Shown here in pieces: positions 27,778 to 36,927 of a stretch of 64,000 nt of DNA. The stretch covers positions 24,739-88,738 of the forward strand of contig CANMQI010000021.1 in assembly GCA_947499955.1 (NCBI GenBank), in the 5' to 3' direction. Position numbers and translations under genes: made by a program. A model generated the notes under the pieces. That model worked only from the letters and a program-made list of their open reading frames with translations. It searched no databases and was not told the DNA's origin. The stretch comes from an uncultured Granulosicoccus sp. Its GTDB lineage: Bacteria; Pseudomonadota; Gammaproteobacteria; Granulosicoccales; Granulosicoccaceae. The number at the start of each line of letters is the position of its first letter. Within the stretch, counting starts at the first letter, position 1.

Positions 27778-28359
27778 CTACAAGGCTTCCATGCTTTTCT
27801 TGACACGTTGCAAGTGAGCCTTCAGTTGCTTTTCGGTGTTGTTGTTCATGTCATACAGCGCGATATATTTCTTCCTCGGCATGCCGCAGGTGTACCAGAC
27901 AGCACGCGTGACATTCTTGCGCGGTGGATCACCGTTGAGCATGGCGCGAAAGCGGTTGCCACCATAGGTACAACAGGCCGCCAGGGTCTTGATATTGGTC
28001 AACCCTGGCCTGATGCCACCATCCTGCAATTTGAAGCTGACCCCTGGCAGGAATACGCGATCGAGAAAGCCTTTCAGAATGGCGGGGTAACCGAAGTTCC
28101 ACACGGGATACACCATGACCAGTACATCCGCTGCCTGCAGGCGTTCCACATAAGGCTGTACTGCCGCAATGTTGTCAGGTTCATCATGATAATGACGTCG
28201 TTCAAGCTCGGTGAGAACCGGCGAGAAGCCTTCTGCATTCAGGTCGCAGTCATCCACTTCCCAGCCCCTATGGGTCAGGGTATCCACCACAACCTGGTGG
28301 ACTGCGGCATTGAAACTCTCGGGGCAAGGGTGGGCGTAGAGAACCAGTGCTCGAGTCAT
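27778..28359 (-). CDS. NAD(P)H dehydrogenase (quinone), flavodoxin-like fold
   Basis: This 193-residue flavodoxin-fold reductase of the NQO/KefF-like family begins TRALVLYAHPCPESFNAAVH, with the phosphate-binding pattern after the first strand. VLVMVYPVWNFGYPAILKGF then provides the flavin contact region. ATG 28359 lies one base after the stop of the FAD oxidase gene. The frame extends to 28383, but that would overlap it. The enzyme probably supplies or removes electrons for a flavin step of the operon's pathway. Confidence 0.85.
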   Translation of the reverse strand: MTRALVLYAHPCPESFNAAVHQVVVDTLTHRGWEVDDCDLNAEGFSPVLTELERRHYHDEPDNIAAVQPYVERLQAADVLVMVYPVWNFGYPAILKGFLDRVFLPGVSFKLQDGGIRPGLTNIKTLAACCTYGGNRFRAMLNGDPPRKNVTRAVWYTCGMPRKKYIALYDMNNNTEKQLKAHLQRVKKSMEAL

Positions 28360-28360
28360 G

Positions 28361-29770
28361 TCACGCTTGCTCCCTGCGGTCATTATCGAAATCGTACATG
28401 CGGGAGTAATCCCAGTCTGGTCTGTCCCAGGTAATCATCTTTCCCGGGTTGAGCAAGCCCTTGGGGTCGGCTTCCCGCTTGAAGCTCAGCTGTGTGTCGT
28501 CAGCGTGCTGTCTGCCGCCTTCTTCCAGCGTGTAGCGGTGTGGATTGAACACCATTGCACCAGCGGCCTCGTGAATGGCGACAATTTCATCCAGTCGCTC
28601 CTCGGAGGTGAACTTGATCAGGGACAGGCCTGCAAAGGCAACCTTGCCTTCCATGCGAATGGCCTCCAGATGCTGGATGACTTCACCAGCGGGAAATGCC
28701 TGACGCATCTGCTCCACCAGCTCCTTGTGTTCGGGGTAGCCGTAGCGCACTTGCAGATAGGTGATGGATGGGTCCACCTTGATGGCGCGCAGAGTGGTGT
28801 GGTTCCAACCGAATTCGAACACCGGGCCGGGCTTCTTCGGCCAATCGTCGCAATCGTCCGAACGGTAGATCATGTTCAGCTCGGGACGCCGCGCCAGGAA
28901 GGTCAGAAAACTATCCATGTTGTGGGGAGCCACCATCAGACCGACCAGATGATCGCTGGCTTCCACATAGGGCGCCACGCGAGTGAAATAGGCGTGAGCG
29001 GTTGGTGCTTCATAGACACTGGCCAGTTTGATGAGAATGCCATCTTCGTTGGCCAGCTCATCGGCAAACGCTGCTGCGGCCGTGAAATCATGGGAGCTCA
29101 GCAGTACATCCGTCCATTCATAAGCCGGTGCCAGCGGTAATTCCAGTTCGGTGATGATGCCGTTGGTCCCATAGGCATGTGACACACGGGAGAGCTCTTC
29201 GCCCGTGAATTCCAGTACGCGTGGCTCTGCTTCCATCGTGACTACCCGCAGGCGGAGAATGTTACCCAGATCGCGAAGCGAACCCCAGGTGACCGACCCG
29301 ACACCACCGGAGCCTCCCGCGATGAACCCGCCAATGGTGGCAGATGCCCAGGTGCTGGAAAACATCCTGACTTCCTGCCCGGAGTCTTCCTTGCAATGCG
29401 CGTCCAGATCCTTGATGACGCAGCCAGGTTCGACAATGACGCGGCCGGGGTGCACGCTCTTGACTTGATTCATGTGGCGCATGTGCATGACACAGCCACC
29501 GCGCATGGGCATGGCCTGACCGTAGTTGCCGGTGCCGGCGCCGCGTGTGGTCACGGGTACGTTGTGTTCGAAGCAGGTGCGCAGGATCTCGATGACGTCG
29601 GTTTCGCTGCGTGGGCAGACGATGAAGTCGGCTTCAAGATGATCCATTCGCGCCTTGAGTACCGGTGAATACCAGAAGCAATCCCGTGAATAGGTACGAA
29701 TCAGTTTGGGTTTTTCGATTAGATCGAGGTGGGACAGAGCCGCTCTGGCGGCCTCTAGATTGGGTGTCAT
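28361..29770 (-). CDS. FAD-linked oxidase (FAD_binding_4, GlcD/D-lactate dehydrogenase-like)
   Basis: This 469-residue FAD-dependent oxidoreductase has a PP-loop region VTTRGAGTGNYGQAMPMRGG and GFIAGGSGGVGSVTWGSLRD for FAD diphosphate binding. The C-terminus KADPKGLLNPGKMI-like segment (READPKGLLNPGKMITW) is typical of VAO/GlcD-type dehydrogenases. ATG 29770 is preceded by GTGGA; the GTG three codons earlier is less likely. The last-step oxidation chemistry is unknown. It lies between the amidohydrolase and reductase genes with almost no spacing, so it is part of the same pathway. Confidence 0.85.
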   Translation of the reverse strand: MTPNLEAARAALSHLDLIEKPKLIRTYSRDCFWYSPVLKARMDHLEADFIVCPRSETDVIEILRTCFEHNVPVTTRGAGTGNYGQAMPMRGGCVMHMRHMNQVKSVHPGRVIVEPGCVIKDLDAHCKEDSGQEVRMFSSTWASATIGGFIAGGSGGVGSVTWGSLRDLGNILRLRVVTMEAEPRVLEFTGEELSRVSHAYGTNGIITELELPLAPAYEWTDVLLSSHDFTAAAAFADELANEDGILIKLASVYEAPTAHAYFTRVAPYVEASDHLVGLMVAPHNMDSFLTFLARRPELNMIYRSDDCDDWPKKPGPVFEFGWNHTTLRAIKVDPSITYLQVRYGYPEHKELVEQMRQAFPAGEVIQHLEAIRMEGKVAFAGLSLIKFTSEERLDEIVAIHEAAGAMVFNPHRYTLEEGGRQHADDTQLSFKREADPKGLLNPGKMITWDRPDWDYSRMYDFDNDRREQA

Positions 29771-29779
29771 GATTTCCAC

Positions 29780-31033
29780 TTAGAATAGATCATCGAGTTC
29801 GGCGTAGTCGGGCAAGGTGCGGTCAATGGCAGTGCCATTCCGAATGACAATGCGATCGGATTGCGGTCGAGCCAGCAGCTCTGTCCAGTTGCGCGCCCGA
29901 CAGACCACAAGCTCAGCAGGGGCACCCTGGTTCAGGGAGGTGGATGCAAAGCCGCAGCTGTCTGCCGGAACGCAGGTGAAGGCCTTGATCCAGTCGTCAT
30001 CGGAATGGTCGAGGTGCGCAATTCGGGTTGCCTCGCGCAGCACCTCCATCATGTCCAGGTCACCGTAGGCATAGAAGGGATCGCGCGTATTGTCAGAAGC
30101 AAAACTGACGGGTATGCCACGCTGCCTCATCTCGTGCACAATGGTTACACCGCGAAGCCGTGGTGTCTGTTGCTGTTGGCGATCCTGTAGATACAGGTTG
30201 CACATGGGCAGACTGACCACCTTCAGTCCAGCCTGTGCCACAAGATCCAGCGTATCCATGGCCCTGTCATGGGTTTGCGTGGACAAGGAACAGACATGGC
30301 CGACGGTCACTGATGCGTCAAAGCCTGTTTCCATCACTGCTCTGCATACGCTGCGCAAGGTCTCGACGGTGGGGTCCATGGTTTCATCCACGTGCAAATC
30401 CACGTGCAGACCCAGTTCGCCTGCCAGCGTGAAGAAATCTCGCAGCAAGGCGTCCAGTCCCTCCATCGGGTAGGTGACCATGCCCAGTACACCACCGTAG
30501 TGCTTCACCAGTCTTGCAGTTTGCTGAAACCTGCCCGGCAGGTCGATCAGGTCACAGCCTGCCAGACAAGCACCTTGAAGCTCTATCCTGCCAGCCCATT
30601 CCTCGCGCAGACGCTCGAACACGGGCCAGGAGATATCGTCCTGCGGCGGCGGACTGTCCAGATGCGTGCGGATGGCACGCGTGCCATGGGCATAGGCACA
30701 GCGCAGCGCAAAATCGGCACGGCGGTAGACATCCTCCGCTCGCCAGTGGGCGTGATCGGCACGCACGCTCGTCAAGGCGCCCATGAAGGAGCCATCGGGG
30801 TTTGACGCGCGCGGCATGATGTGGCCCTTGTCCAGATGCGTATGCATGTCGACAAAGGCCGGCAGCACCATGGCACCGCGCATGTCGACATCCTGGCCCA
30901 CGGGGTCGGTGATGATGCCGTCTGCGATACCGATATCCGTGCGAATGAGTGCGCCGGGCTGGTCCAGAAAACAGGCAGGCACAGTCACATTACGCAGGGT
31001 CAACGGCCCTGCGGGTAACGTCATGAAATCCAT
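29780..31033 (-). CDS. Amidohydrolase, cytosine deaminase-like
   Basis: This 417-residue metal-dependent hydrolase of the cytosine deaminase/CodA-like branch has LPAFVDMHTHLDKGHIMPRA with the first metal ligands. THLDSPPPQ and LHVDLHVDETMD follow, then VTVGHVCSLS and FASDNTRDPFY. The Asp of the last motif is the expected catalytic residue. Its start overlaps the permease stop by one base (TGATG). Relatives deaminate cytosine, isoguanine, N-isopropylammelide or related rings, and the actual substrate cannot be assigned from sequence alone. Confidence 0.85.
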   Translation of the reverse strand: MDFMTLPAGPLTLRNVTVPACFLDQPGALIRTDIGIADGIITDPVGQDVDMRGAMVLPAFVDMHTHLDKGHIMPRASNPDGSFMGALTSVRADHAHWRAEDVYRRADFALRCAYAHGTRAIRTHLDSPPPQDDISWPVFERLREEWAGRIELQGACLAGCDLIDLPGRFQQTARLVKHYGGVLGMVTYPMEGLDALLRDFFTLAGELGLHVDLHVDETMDPTVETLRSVCRAVMETGFDASVTVGHVCSLSTQTHDRAMDTLDLVAQAGLKVVSLPMCNLYLQDRQQQQTPRLRGVTIVHEMRQRGIPVSFASDNTRDPFYAYGDLDMMEVLREATRIAHLDHSDDDWIKAFTCVPADSCGFASTSLNQGAPAELVVCRARNWTELLARPQSDRIVIRNGTAIDRTLPDYAELDDLF

Positions 31034-31902
31034 CAGGACTCTCGCTTCAAGGCGCTTTCATGCCAACGACACAGAGCGAGGTGGCTGATGAGGCTCATCA
31101 ACGCAAAGATGACAACACCCATGACCGAGATCAGCACCAGGGCGGCATACAGGCGGCCGAAGTTGAATCGGTAGGAGGCTTCCAGCAGTGTGGACGCCAG
31201 ACCGAGGCCGGTACCCGCACGCCCGATGACAAATTCAGCGACGACCGCGCCAATCAGAGCCAGTCCACCGGCAATCTTCAGTCCGCTGAGAAAGTAGGGC
31301 AGCGCGGAAGGGGCGGCCAGATAGCGCAATCGTTGCCAGCCGGAAGCCCCATAGATGCTGAACAGGTCTTGCAGGTTGTGGTCAGCGGATTTCAGCCCGG
31401 TGGTGGTATTGGACAGGATGGGAAAGAAGGCGACTATCCAGGCGCACAACAAGGCTGCGGAAAATGCACTGTCCATATAGATCTGCAACAAGGGTGCAAT
31501 AGCAACAACGGGTGTCACTTGCAGAATCACCGCGTAAGGGAACAGGGACATCTCGACCCATTTCGATTGGGTGAATGCCACCGCGATGGCAAGGCCTCCG
31601 ACAACAGCCAGTAGCAGTGCCATGAAGGTCAGGCGTCCGGTTATCTGCATGGCCGGCCACAGCACGTGCCAGTCGCTGAACAATGTCTGGGCAATGAGCA
31701 GCGGCGACGGCAGAATGTAGTGAGGCACTTCTGCGAGCGTCACATAGGCTTGCCAGGCACCGATGGCCAGTACCAGCACCAGTGAAGGCAGTGTCCAGCG
31801 ACCGATGCGGTAGAGTTTCTGCCGACGCGCCAGTGCGGCTTCCTCTGCATCGATGAGGATGGACTGTGGAGACACTTTTCCCTGTAATACCTGTTGATTC
31901 AT
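31033..31902 (-). CDS. ABC transporter permease (SsuC/ThiX/TauC type)
   Basis: This 289-residue permease has about six helices and the cytoplasmic coupling motif SIYGASGWQRLRYLAAPSAL. It belongs to the nitrate/sulfonate/pyrimidine-precursor importer group. Its start overlaps the ATPase gene by 4 bases. It is the membrane component of the import system that opens this catabolic operon. Confidence 0.88.
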   Translation of the reverse strand: MNQQVLQGKVSPQSILIDAEEAALARRQKLYRIGRWTLPSLVLVLAIGAWQAYVTLAEVPHYILPSPLLIAQTLFSDWHVLWPAMQITGRLTFMALLLAVVGGLAIAVAFTQSKWVEMSLFPYAVILQVTPVVAIAPLLQIYMDSAFSAALLCAWIVAFFPILSNTTTGLKSADHNLQDLFSIYGASGWQRLRYLAAPSALPYFLSGLKIAGGLALIGAVVAEFVIGRAGTGLGLASTLLEASYRFNFGRLYAALVLISVMGVVIFALMSLISHLALCRWHESALKRES

Positions 31903-32714
31903 GTGGCTACCGATATGGCCTCTTGCAGGGCGTCCGAGGCATCGCGTGCATGTCTGGTGAACGCCATGGAGGTTCGAAAGTCATCGGACCGGGGGCCGTC
32001 AACATTAACGGCTACCTCGCGCACCACACGCCCCGGTCGAGCTGCCATGACGACGATGCGGTCGGACAGGAAAACGGATTCGAAGACGGAGTGAGTGACA
32101 AAGATGACCGTGCAGCCAATAGCGTCCCGTAATGCCAACAGATCGCTGTTCATCTTTTGCCGGGTGATTTCATCCAGCGCGGCGAAGGGTTCATCCATCA
32201 GGATCAGCCGGGGTTTGGTTACCATGGCCCGAGCGATGGAGACGCGCATTTTCATACCACCAGACAACTCTCGTGGGTAGGCGTTCTGGAACTGCTCCAG
32301 CCCGACCAGTTCCAATGCGTGCATGACTTCGTCCTTGTAGTCCTTGTATCGCTTGCCGCGCAGTCGAAACGGCAGCCAGACATTGTCCCTGACCTTTGCC
32401 CAGGGCATCAGAGTGGGCTCCTGGAAGACCACGCCCAGATCCCCCTCGTTCTGCCCACCGACCCACGAGATGGAGCCGGATGTAGGGCGCGTCAGGCCTG
32501 CAATCAGTCGCAGGGCTGTTGATTTGCCGCAGCCTGACGGTCCGAGCAAGGAAATGAAATCTCCCTGATTGACCGTCAGGTTCATGTCTCGCAGTGCGAT
32601 GACATCACCGTTGAATGACTTCTCTACATGACTCATTTCAAGCAGCATGCGAGACTCGTCCGGTGGCCTTGCAACGTCTACGATTGGCTGATCTATCAGA
32701 GTAGATGCGTTCAT
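31899..32714 (-). CDS. ABC transporter ATP-binding protein
   Basis: This 271-residue ABC ATPase has Walker A LLGPSGCGKSTALRL, the signature LSGGMKMRVSIARAM (SGGM where SGGQ is usual) and Walker B LILMDEPFAALDE. These are typical of the SsuB/TauB/ThiZ group. It lies 20 bp after the substrate-binding gene and overlaps the permease gene. Confidence 0.9.
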   Translation of the reverse strand: MNASTLIDQPIVDVARPPDESRMLLEMSHVEKSFNGDVIALRDMNLTVNQGDFISLLGPSGCGKSTALRLIAGLTRPTSGSISWVGGQNEGDLGVVFQEPTLMPWAKVRDNVWLPFRLRGKRYKDYKDEVMHALELVGLEQFQNAYPRELSGGMKMRVSIARAMVTKPRLILMDEPFAALDEITRQKMNSDLLALRDAIGCTVIFVTHSVFESVFLSDRIVVMAARPGRVVREVAVNVDGPRSDDFRTSMAFTRHARDASDALQEAISVAT

Positions 32715-32734
32715 GGTAGGCAGTGCCGAATGGT

Positions 32735-33727
32735 CTAGTTCACCAGATCCATGCCGAGTCCCTTGCCCACGAATTCGGTGGTAAACGAATCAGCGTAATT
32801 CACGTCTTCATCGATAACACCAGCGGAGACCATCTTGTCGAAGAAATCCTTGACAGTTTCATCGGTCATGACGCCAATGCCCATCGTTTCAGCATCTCCG
32901 GAAATCACGATGCCTTCGGATAGCAATTTCGAGATGGCGAAGTCGATCTTGTCCTGAGTCATTTCAGGGTTATCGGCCATGATCAGTTCATTGGCCGCGG
33001 CATTGTCCCCGAAGAGGTAGTTGTACCAACCCGTGATGGACCCATCCACAAAGCAGGCGACCTGGTCAGGCTTGCTGGCAATGGTTGGGGCCATGGTTTC
33101 AATGGTGGTGGCATAGGTCGAGTACCCGGCGTCTGCCAGCAGGAATACGTCCGGGACGAATCCGCCTTCCTTCTCGATGAGGTAGGGCTCGGAAGACAGA
33201 TAGCCTTGCATGCCCGTGTTGTCGTCGGCCAGAAAGGGCGCCGGGTTGAAGGTGTAGGGCGCACGCTGGTCTGCGGAAAAACCGTACTGGGCGATCATCC
33301 ACTGGTAGTAGCTCTGATAGCCGTTGTCGCCAACCAGCAGTTTGAGATTCTTGAGGTCTTCAAAGGTCTCGGCCTTTCCCGGGTGGGCCATGAGAACCTG
33401 GGGTATCTTCTGGAACATGGCGGCGACGGCCACGACAGGCACACCCTCCTTGACCGCGTTGAATGCCTGCAGCATGTCACCACCCATGTGGTAATCGATC
33501 TTTCCTGCCAGCAGCAAGGCGCGGTTGTTTACCTGCGGGCCGCCAGGAAGGATCGAGACGTTCAAGCCACAGGCCTCGTAGGTGCCATCGGCGACCGCCT
33601 GGTAGAAGCCACCGTGCTCGGTCTGAGCAAGCCAGTTGGTGCCGAAGGTCACATCTGTCAATTCTGCCTGAGCAGTGCCAGCGGTGAGCAGGGATACAGT
33701 CAGAGCTGTCCAGGTCAATTTCATCAT
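32735..33727 (-). CDS. ABC transporter substrate-binding protein (NMT1/ThiY-like)
   Basis: This 330-residue periplasmic binding protein has a signal peptide (MMKLTWTALTVSLLTAGTAQA). The mature start TDVTFGTNWLAQTEHGGFYQ is characteristic of the NMT1/ThiY-like binding proteins for pyrimidine-like ligands. GGPQVNNRALLLAGKIDYHM continues the pattern. ATG 33727 is followed by a second ATG, and the longer frame to 33745 lengthens the signal. It is the first gene of the operon and is divergent to the RidA gene. Family resemblance suggests a heterocyclic or amino-nitrogen ligand. Confidence 0.86.
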   Translation of the reverse strand: MMKLTWTALTVSLLTAGTAQAELTDVTFGTNWLAQTEHGGFYQAVADGTYEACGLNVSILPGGPQVNNRALLLAGKIDYHMGGDMLQAFNAVKEGVPVVAVAAMFQKIPQVLMAHPGKAETFEDLKNLKLLVGDNGYQSYYQWMIAQYGFSADQRAPYTFNPAPFLADDNTGMQGYLSSEPYLIEKEGGFVPDVFLLADAGYSTYATTIETMAPTIASKPDQVACFVDGSITGWYNYLFGDNAAANELIMADNPEMTQDKIDFAISKLLSEGIVISGDAETMGIGVMTDETVKDFFDKMVSAGVIDEDVNYADSFTTEFVGKGLGMDLVN

Positions 33728-33874
33728 TGCGGTTTCAATAGTCACGTGTGTTGTGTTCGGATGAGTCTTTGGTCCTGCCTGCGCGCCTTGTTGACATTGC
33801 GCAGTTTTGCGAGGAACCCTCTAGACTCGTGTTCTTCTGCAACCCCTCAAGTTCGTTCATTGGAGAGTCACGTC

Positions 33875-34267
33875 ATGATCAAGAGTCTTGTCCCGGAGTC
33901 CATCGCACCACCTTTCGCTCGATACGCTCATGGCGTTGCCATTGGTGGCTCCGGGGGACTGGTGCTGAGCTCGGGTCAGCTGGCACTTCACCGGGACGGC
34001 TCCATTCCCGATGGCGCGAAGGCGCAGGCCGAATTGTGTCTTGCCAATATCGACGCCATCCTGTTGGAGGCGGGTACCAGCGCTGAGCATGTCGTGAAGA
34101 TCAATGCTTTCGTGACCGCGCGAGAACACATGGCCGGATACATGGAAGCGCGGGATGCGTGGCTGGAAGGCGTCGCTCATTTGCCGGCCTCGACGCTGAT
34201 GATCGTGTCCGGGTTCACCCGGCCGGAGTTTGTTGTCGAGATCGAAGTGATTGCTGTGTTGCCTTGA
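33875..34267 (+). CDS. ridA: RidA family protein
   Basis: This 130-residue RidA/YjgF-family protein has IGGSGGLVLSSGQLALHRDG, the central KAQAELCLANIDAILLEAG, and VVKINAFVTAREHMAGYMEA. STLMIVSGFTRPEFVVEIEV at the end includes the conserved Arg and Glu. ATG 33875 follows GGAGAG. Members hydrolyse reactive enamine/imine intermediates or peracids. It is divergent from the ABC operon and plausibly acts on an imine released by the deaminase or oxidase. A perfect 12-bp hairpin follows the gene. Confidence 0.88.
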   Translation: MIKSLVPESIAPPFARYAHGVAIGGSGGLVLSSGQLALHRDGSIPDGAKAQAELCLANIDAILLEAGTSAEHVVKINAFVTAREHMAGYMEARDAWLEGVAHLPASTLMIVSGFTRPEFVVEIEVIAVLP

Positions 34268-34713
34268 CTGTTCGATCTCATTCGCGTGGTATGTCTGGTT
34301 GAAGGCTTCCTGCCGGATCGGGACAAGGCAGTCCCGATCCGGTTGGGTTCTGATCACTGAGTTGTGTTTCCGTTTCGGCCTTGCCGACCGATGAGATCCC
34401 TCCTGCATGTCACGCTCGAAGCCGTGACTTCAACTTAATTCAATGTGGTTGAGCTTGTCCGCTGCTAAAAATGCATACGCCTGATGCAAAAAGTGATGCG
34501 CCAAGGGGGGCAGCTGCGGGAGAGTGTCTGGAAGGCGTGGGATGGGCGTAATGAACAGACCTTGAAAATGTCTCTCTGACCGAGGCTTTTCCAGACTCAT
34601 ACGTACGCCCACCTGAAAAACCTATGCTTCAGTACAGGTACTACCCTGTTCGGGGGATATTCTTCTGGTTTGCATTGCGTGTAGCCTTCTAGCTTCGTCA
34701 AGGAGCACGCATC
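34268..34713. other. Intergenic region, 446 bp
   Basis: Apart from the hairpin at 34313-34342, I see no convincing coding frame or RNA. It ends in the promoter and AAGGAG ribosome binding site of the small Cys-rich protein gene. Confidence 0.5.
34313..34342 (+). terminator. Perfect 12-bp hairpin after ridA
   Basis: The arms CCGGATCGGGAC and GTCCCGATCCGG are exact reverse complements around the loop AAGGCA, 45 bp after the RidA stop. A U-rich tail is weak, so it may be an RNA-stabilising end as much as an intrinsic terminator. Confidence 0.55.
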
Positions 34714-34974
34714 ATGAAAAAGAAAATATCTTCCTTTGCCACCATTTCCTCTGCCATTCTGTTTACGTCGTTGGTATCCAGCCCTGTCATGGCCGGATGT
34801 AATCCCAAATGCGCATCCGGGGTCAGTTGTCGCTACGAGGCTACCTCGGGCAAGTACCACTGCGATGTTTCATCGAACTTCAAGGATGGAAGGGGCGTAT
34901 TGGAAAAACGTCGCGAGCCAGGATCTGTCAATATCCAGGGTGGTGCAAGAGAGAAGAAAATACTGTCAAGGTAA
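34714..34974 (+). CDS. Small secreted Cys-containing protein
   Basis: The 86-residue precursor has a clear signal peptide (MKKKISSFATISSAILFTSL to about residue 27, VMA/GC). The mature part is about 59 residues and basic. It has cysteines at 29, 33, 39 and 50 in the segment GCNPKCASGVSCRY and KYHC, four in all, enough for two disulfides in the periplasm. The C-terminal half is Lys/Arg/Gly-rich (KDGRGVLEKRREPGSV). AAGGAG precedes the ATG. I do not recognise a family. It is a single gene between two catabolic/respiratory operons and could be a secreted peptide or an envelope factor. Confidence 0.7.
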   Translation: MKKKISSFATISSAILFTSLVSSPVMAGCNPKCASGVSCRYEATSGKYHCDVSSNFKDGRGVLEKRREPGSVNIQGGAREKKILSR

Positions 34975-35125
34975 TACTTTCTCTGCGCCTCATGGGCCAG
35001 TGGGCGAGAGTCAAGTGCACGATACTGTTCCAATCACACCACGCTGTCGACGACGGGATTTGCCGGGGGCGTGGTGTCTCTGGTATTGACATAGGGTTTT
35101 CGTCAAGAGCACGAACTTCGGCTTT

Positions 35126-36298
35126 TTATTCATTACCCCATCTACCTTCCTTGCTCGACAGAGCTGAATAATAGGCCGACAGATCCACCATCTGCTGGTA
35201 CTGCATCTCCGGCACCGCCTTGTGCATCAGTCTTGCCAAGGGTGTTCCACCTCGGTTCCCCGCTTTCCATAACTGCAATTGAGTCAGCAGATACTGCTGC
35301 GGTTGCGAAGCCAGGGCCGGGTAGTTCGGAGACAATGGGTCGGGCCAGGGACCATGGCAGGCGTTACAGGCAGGAATTTCGGCACCGGAGGGCAAACTTG
35401 TGTCGCTTGAAGCCGGGACTACACCCCCTGTGGCCAGTAATTGTCCTCGTTCCATGGAAGCGGCGGTTGCAGTGAGTCCATCTGATGGCGAAACATCAGC
35501 AGTGATGAGTACGTCCGCAGATTGCCGCGCAGTAGATGCGTAATAGTCGGCAAGCCTGTCAATGGTTTCATCGTCCAGCAAGGACGCTGCGTGCTGCATG
35601 ATGCCGCTGCTGCGTTGCTGATCGCGGTAGGCTTTCAACGTGGCGGACAGATATTCCTGACTGAGACTGTCCAGCCGTGGCACATGCACATTGTCCGTGG
35701 TCCCGGATGCGCCATGGCACAGTGTGCAGTTGTAGATCTCGGCGGGGTGAGTGTCAGATGCAGTCAGGGACGCTGGTGGGGACAGGTGGTCATCACTGTT
35801 CAACAGCGCCTTGTATTGTTCGTTATCCAGATCGGATAGCCGTGCCAGAAACGCCACCACCGGCCAGATATCATCGTCGCGTTCACGCGCAGGCCAGTGA
35901 GGCATTCCTGTCATCTTCACCCCGTGCTTGATGATCCAGAAGAGTTCATTGGGCTCCCAGTCAGCCACGGCCTGCTTGATGGGGGGAGGCGCGGGCAGCA
36001 TGGAAACCAGGGTACGAGGCTGTCTGGCATCCGGCTCGCCATGGCAGACAGCACACGACAGCTGGTAGTGTCTGGCACCCAGTGCCACAAGGTCGTCATC
36101 ATCCAGCTCCGGTACCGTTGACGTTGGAGGTGCACGCAGTGCCACCGATTGGCGGAAGCTGGTATGAAGTAGCCAGCTGACCACGGGCCAGTGTCCCCCG
36201 CGAGCGGAGACATTGAACAGCCCGAAGAAGATGATGGCGGAGCCGGTCAGCACGGCTGTCAGTAACATCGCACTCAGGGTCAGGATAACGGTTTTCAC
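35126..36298 (-). CDS. Triheme cytochrome c, membrane-anchored
   Basis: This 390-residue protein has an N-terminal hydrophobic anchor (MKTVILTLSAMLLTAVLTGSA) and three CXXCH heme sites, CAVCH, CTLCH and CNACH, in successive cytochrome c domains. The anchor is probably uncleaved or a weak signal. It ends the leftward oxidase operon, overlapping ctaG by 4 bases, and is likely an electron donor to the oxidase or an accessory redox subunit. All three heme motifs retain their His. Confidence 0.88.
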   Translation of the reverse strand: MKTVILTLSAMLLTAVLTGSAIIFFGLFNVSARGGHWPVVSWLLHTSFRQSVALRAPPTSTVPELDDDDLVALGARHYQLSCAVCHGEPDARQPRTLVSMLPAPPPIKQAVADWEPNELFWIIKHGVKMTGMPHWPARERDDDIWPVVAFLARLSDLDNEQYKALLNSDDHLSPPASLTASDTHPAEIYNCTLCHGASGTTDNVHVPRLDSLSQEYLSATLKAYRDQQRSSGIMQHAASLLDDETIDRLADYYASTARQSADVLITADVSPSDGLTATAASMERGQLLATGGVVPASSDTSLPSGAEIPACNACHGPWPDPLSPNYPALASQPQQYLLTQLQLWKAGNRGGTPLARLMHKAVPEMQYQQMVDLSAYYSALSSKEGRWGNE

Positions 36299-36927
36299 GG
36301 TTGCATTCTCCTGGGTGCCTGTTCGGATGGGGCGGGCTTGTCGGATGGGGCGGCCTTGAGAACATCGCGCGTTCGCCAGAGACCTGCCAGCAAATAGATG
36401 GGTGTGCCGATCACCAACATGATCATGCCGCCCAATTGCTGCGCTTCCAGGGAATGGGACATATCGGCATGGGCGGCGTGGACGTACAGGGTGCGTGGGC
36501 TGAGAATGATCAATGCTCCCAACAGGGTCATGTGCATGGAGGTCAACAGCAGTGCGCCGGCGCCGGCCAGGGCACGATCAGGATCCAGTACGGACGCCCA
36601 CAACACAACTCCGGTAACAAGAAAGCAGGCCTGCTCGAAAGCCAGCCATCCACCACTGGCGCGTGCCATCTCATGAGCGCCGGGCATATGCCACGCCCAT
36701 ACAATGACGAACTCTGCAAAGGAGGCCAGCAGTGGTATGGAGGGCAAGGATCGGCTGAGTCGGGGTGTGCCGAGCACCAGCAGGGGAGCTGCGATGGCCA
36801 CCAGGGTCATGTGGCGAATCATGTGCAGCGCAAAGTCTGGCAAGCCAAGGTGGCTCAATGGCGCAAACCAGACAAGCGCACAGGCGCTGATGCCTGCGAA
36901 CAGACAGAAGGGGCAGAAGTTCCTCAT
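36295..36927 (-). CDS. ctaG: CtaG (caa3-type) cytochrome oxidase assembly protein
   Basis: This 210-residue polytopic protein of the caa3_CtaG family includes VWFAPLSHLGLPDFALHMIR, then EFVIVWAWHMPGAHEMAR with His residues in membrane helices. It is needed for oxidase assembly or copper delivery in related systems. It overlaps the genes on both sides by about 4 bases within the oxidase operon, which agrees with the assembly role. Confidence 0.85.
   Translation of the reverse strand: MRNFCPFCLFAGISACALVWFAPLSHLGLPDFALHMIRHMTLVAIAAPLLVLGTPRLSRSLPSIPLLASFAEFVIVWAWHMPGAHEMARASGGWLAFEQACFLVTGVVLWASVLDPDRALAGAGALLLTSMHMTLLGALIILSPRTLYVHAAHADMSHSLEAQQLGGMIMLVIGTPIYLLAGLWRTRDVLKAAPSDKPAPSEQAPRRMQP

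Noticed and set aside
33206..33874. Upstream extension of the RidA frame
   Set aside because: It overlaps the binding-protein gene on the other strand. ATG 33875 has GGAGAG and gives the normal RidA length.
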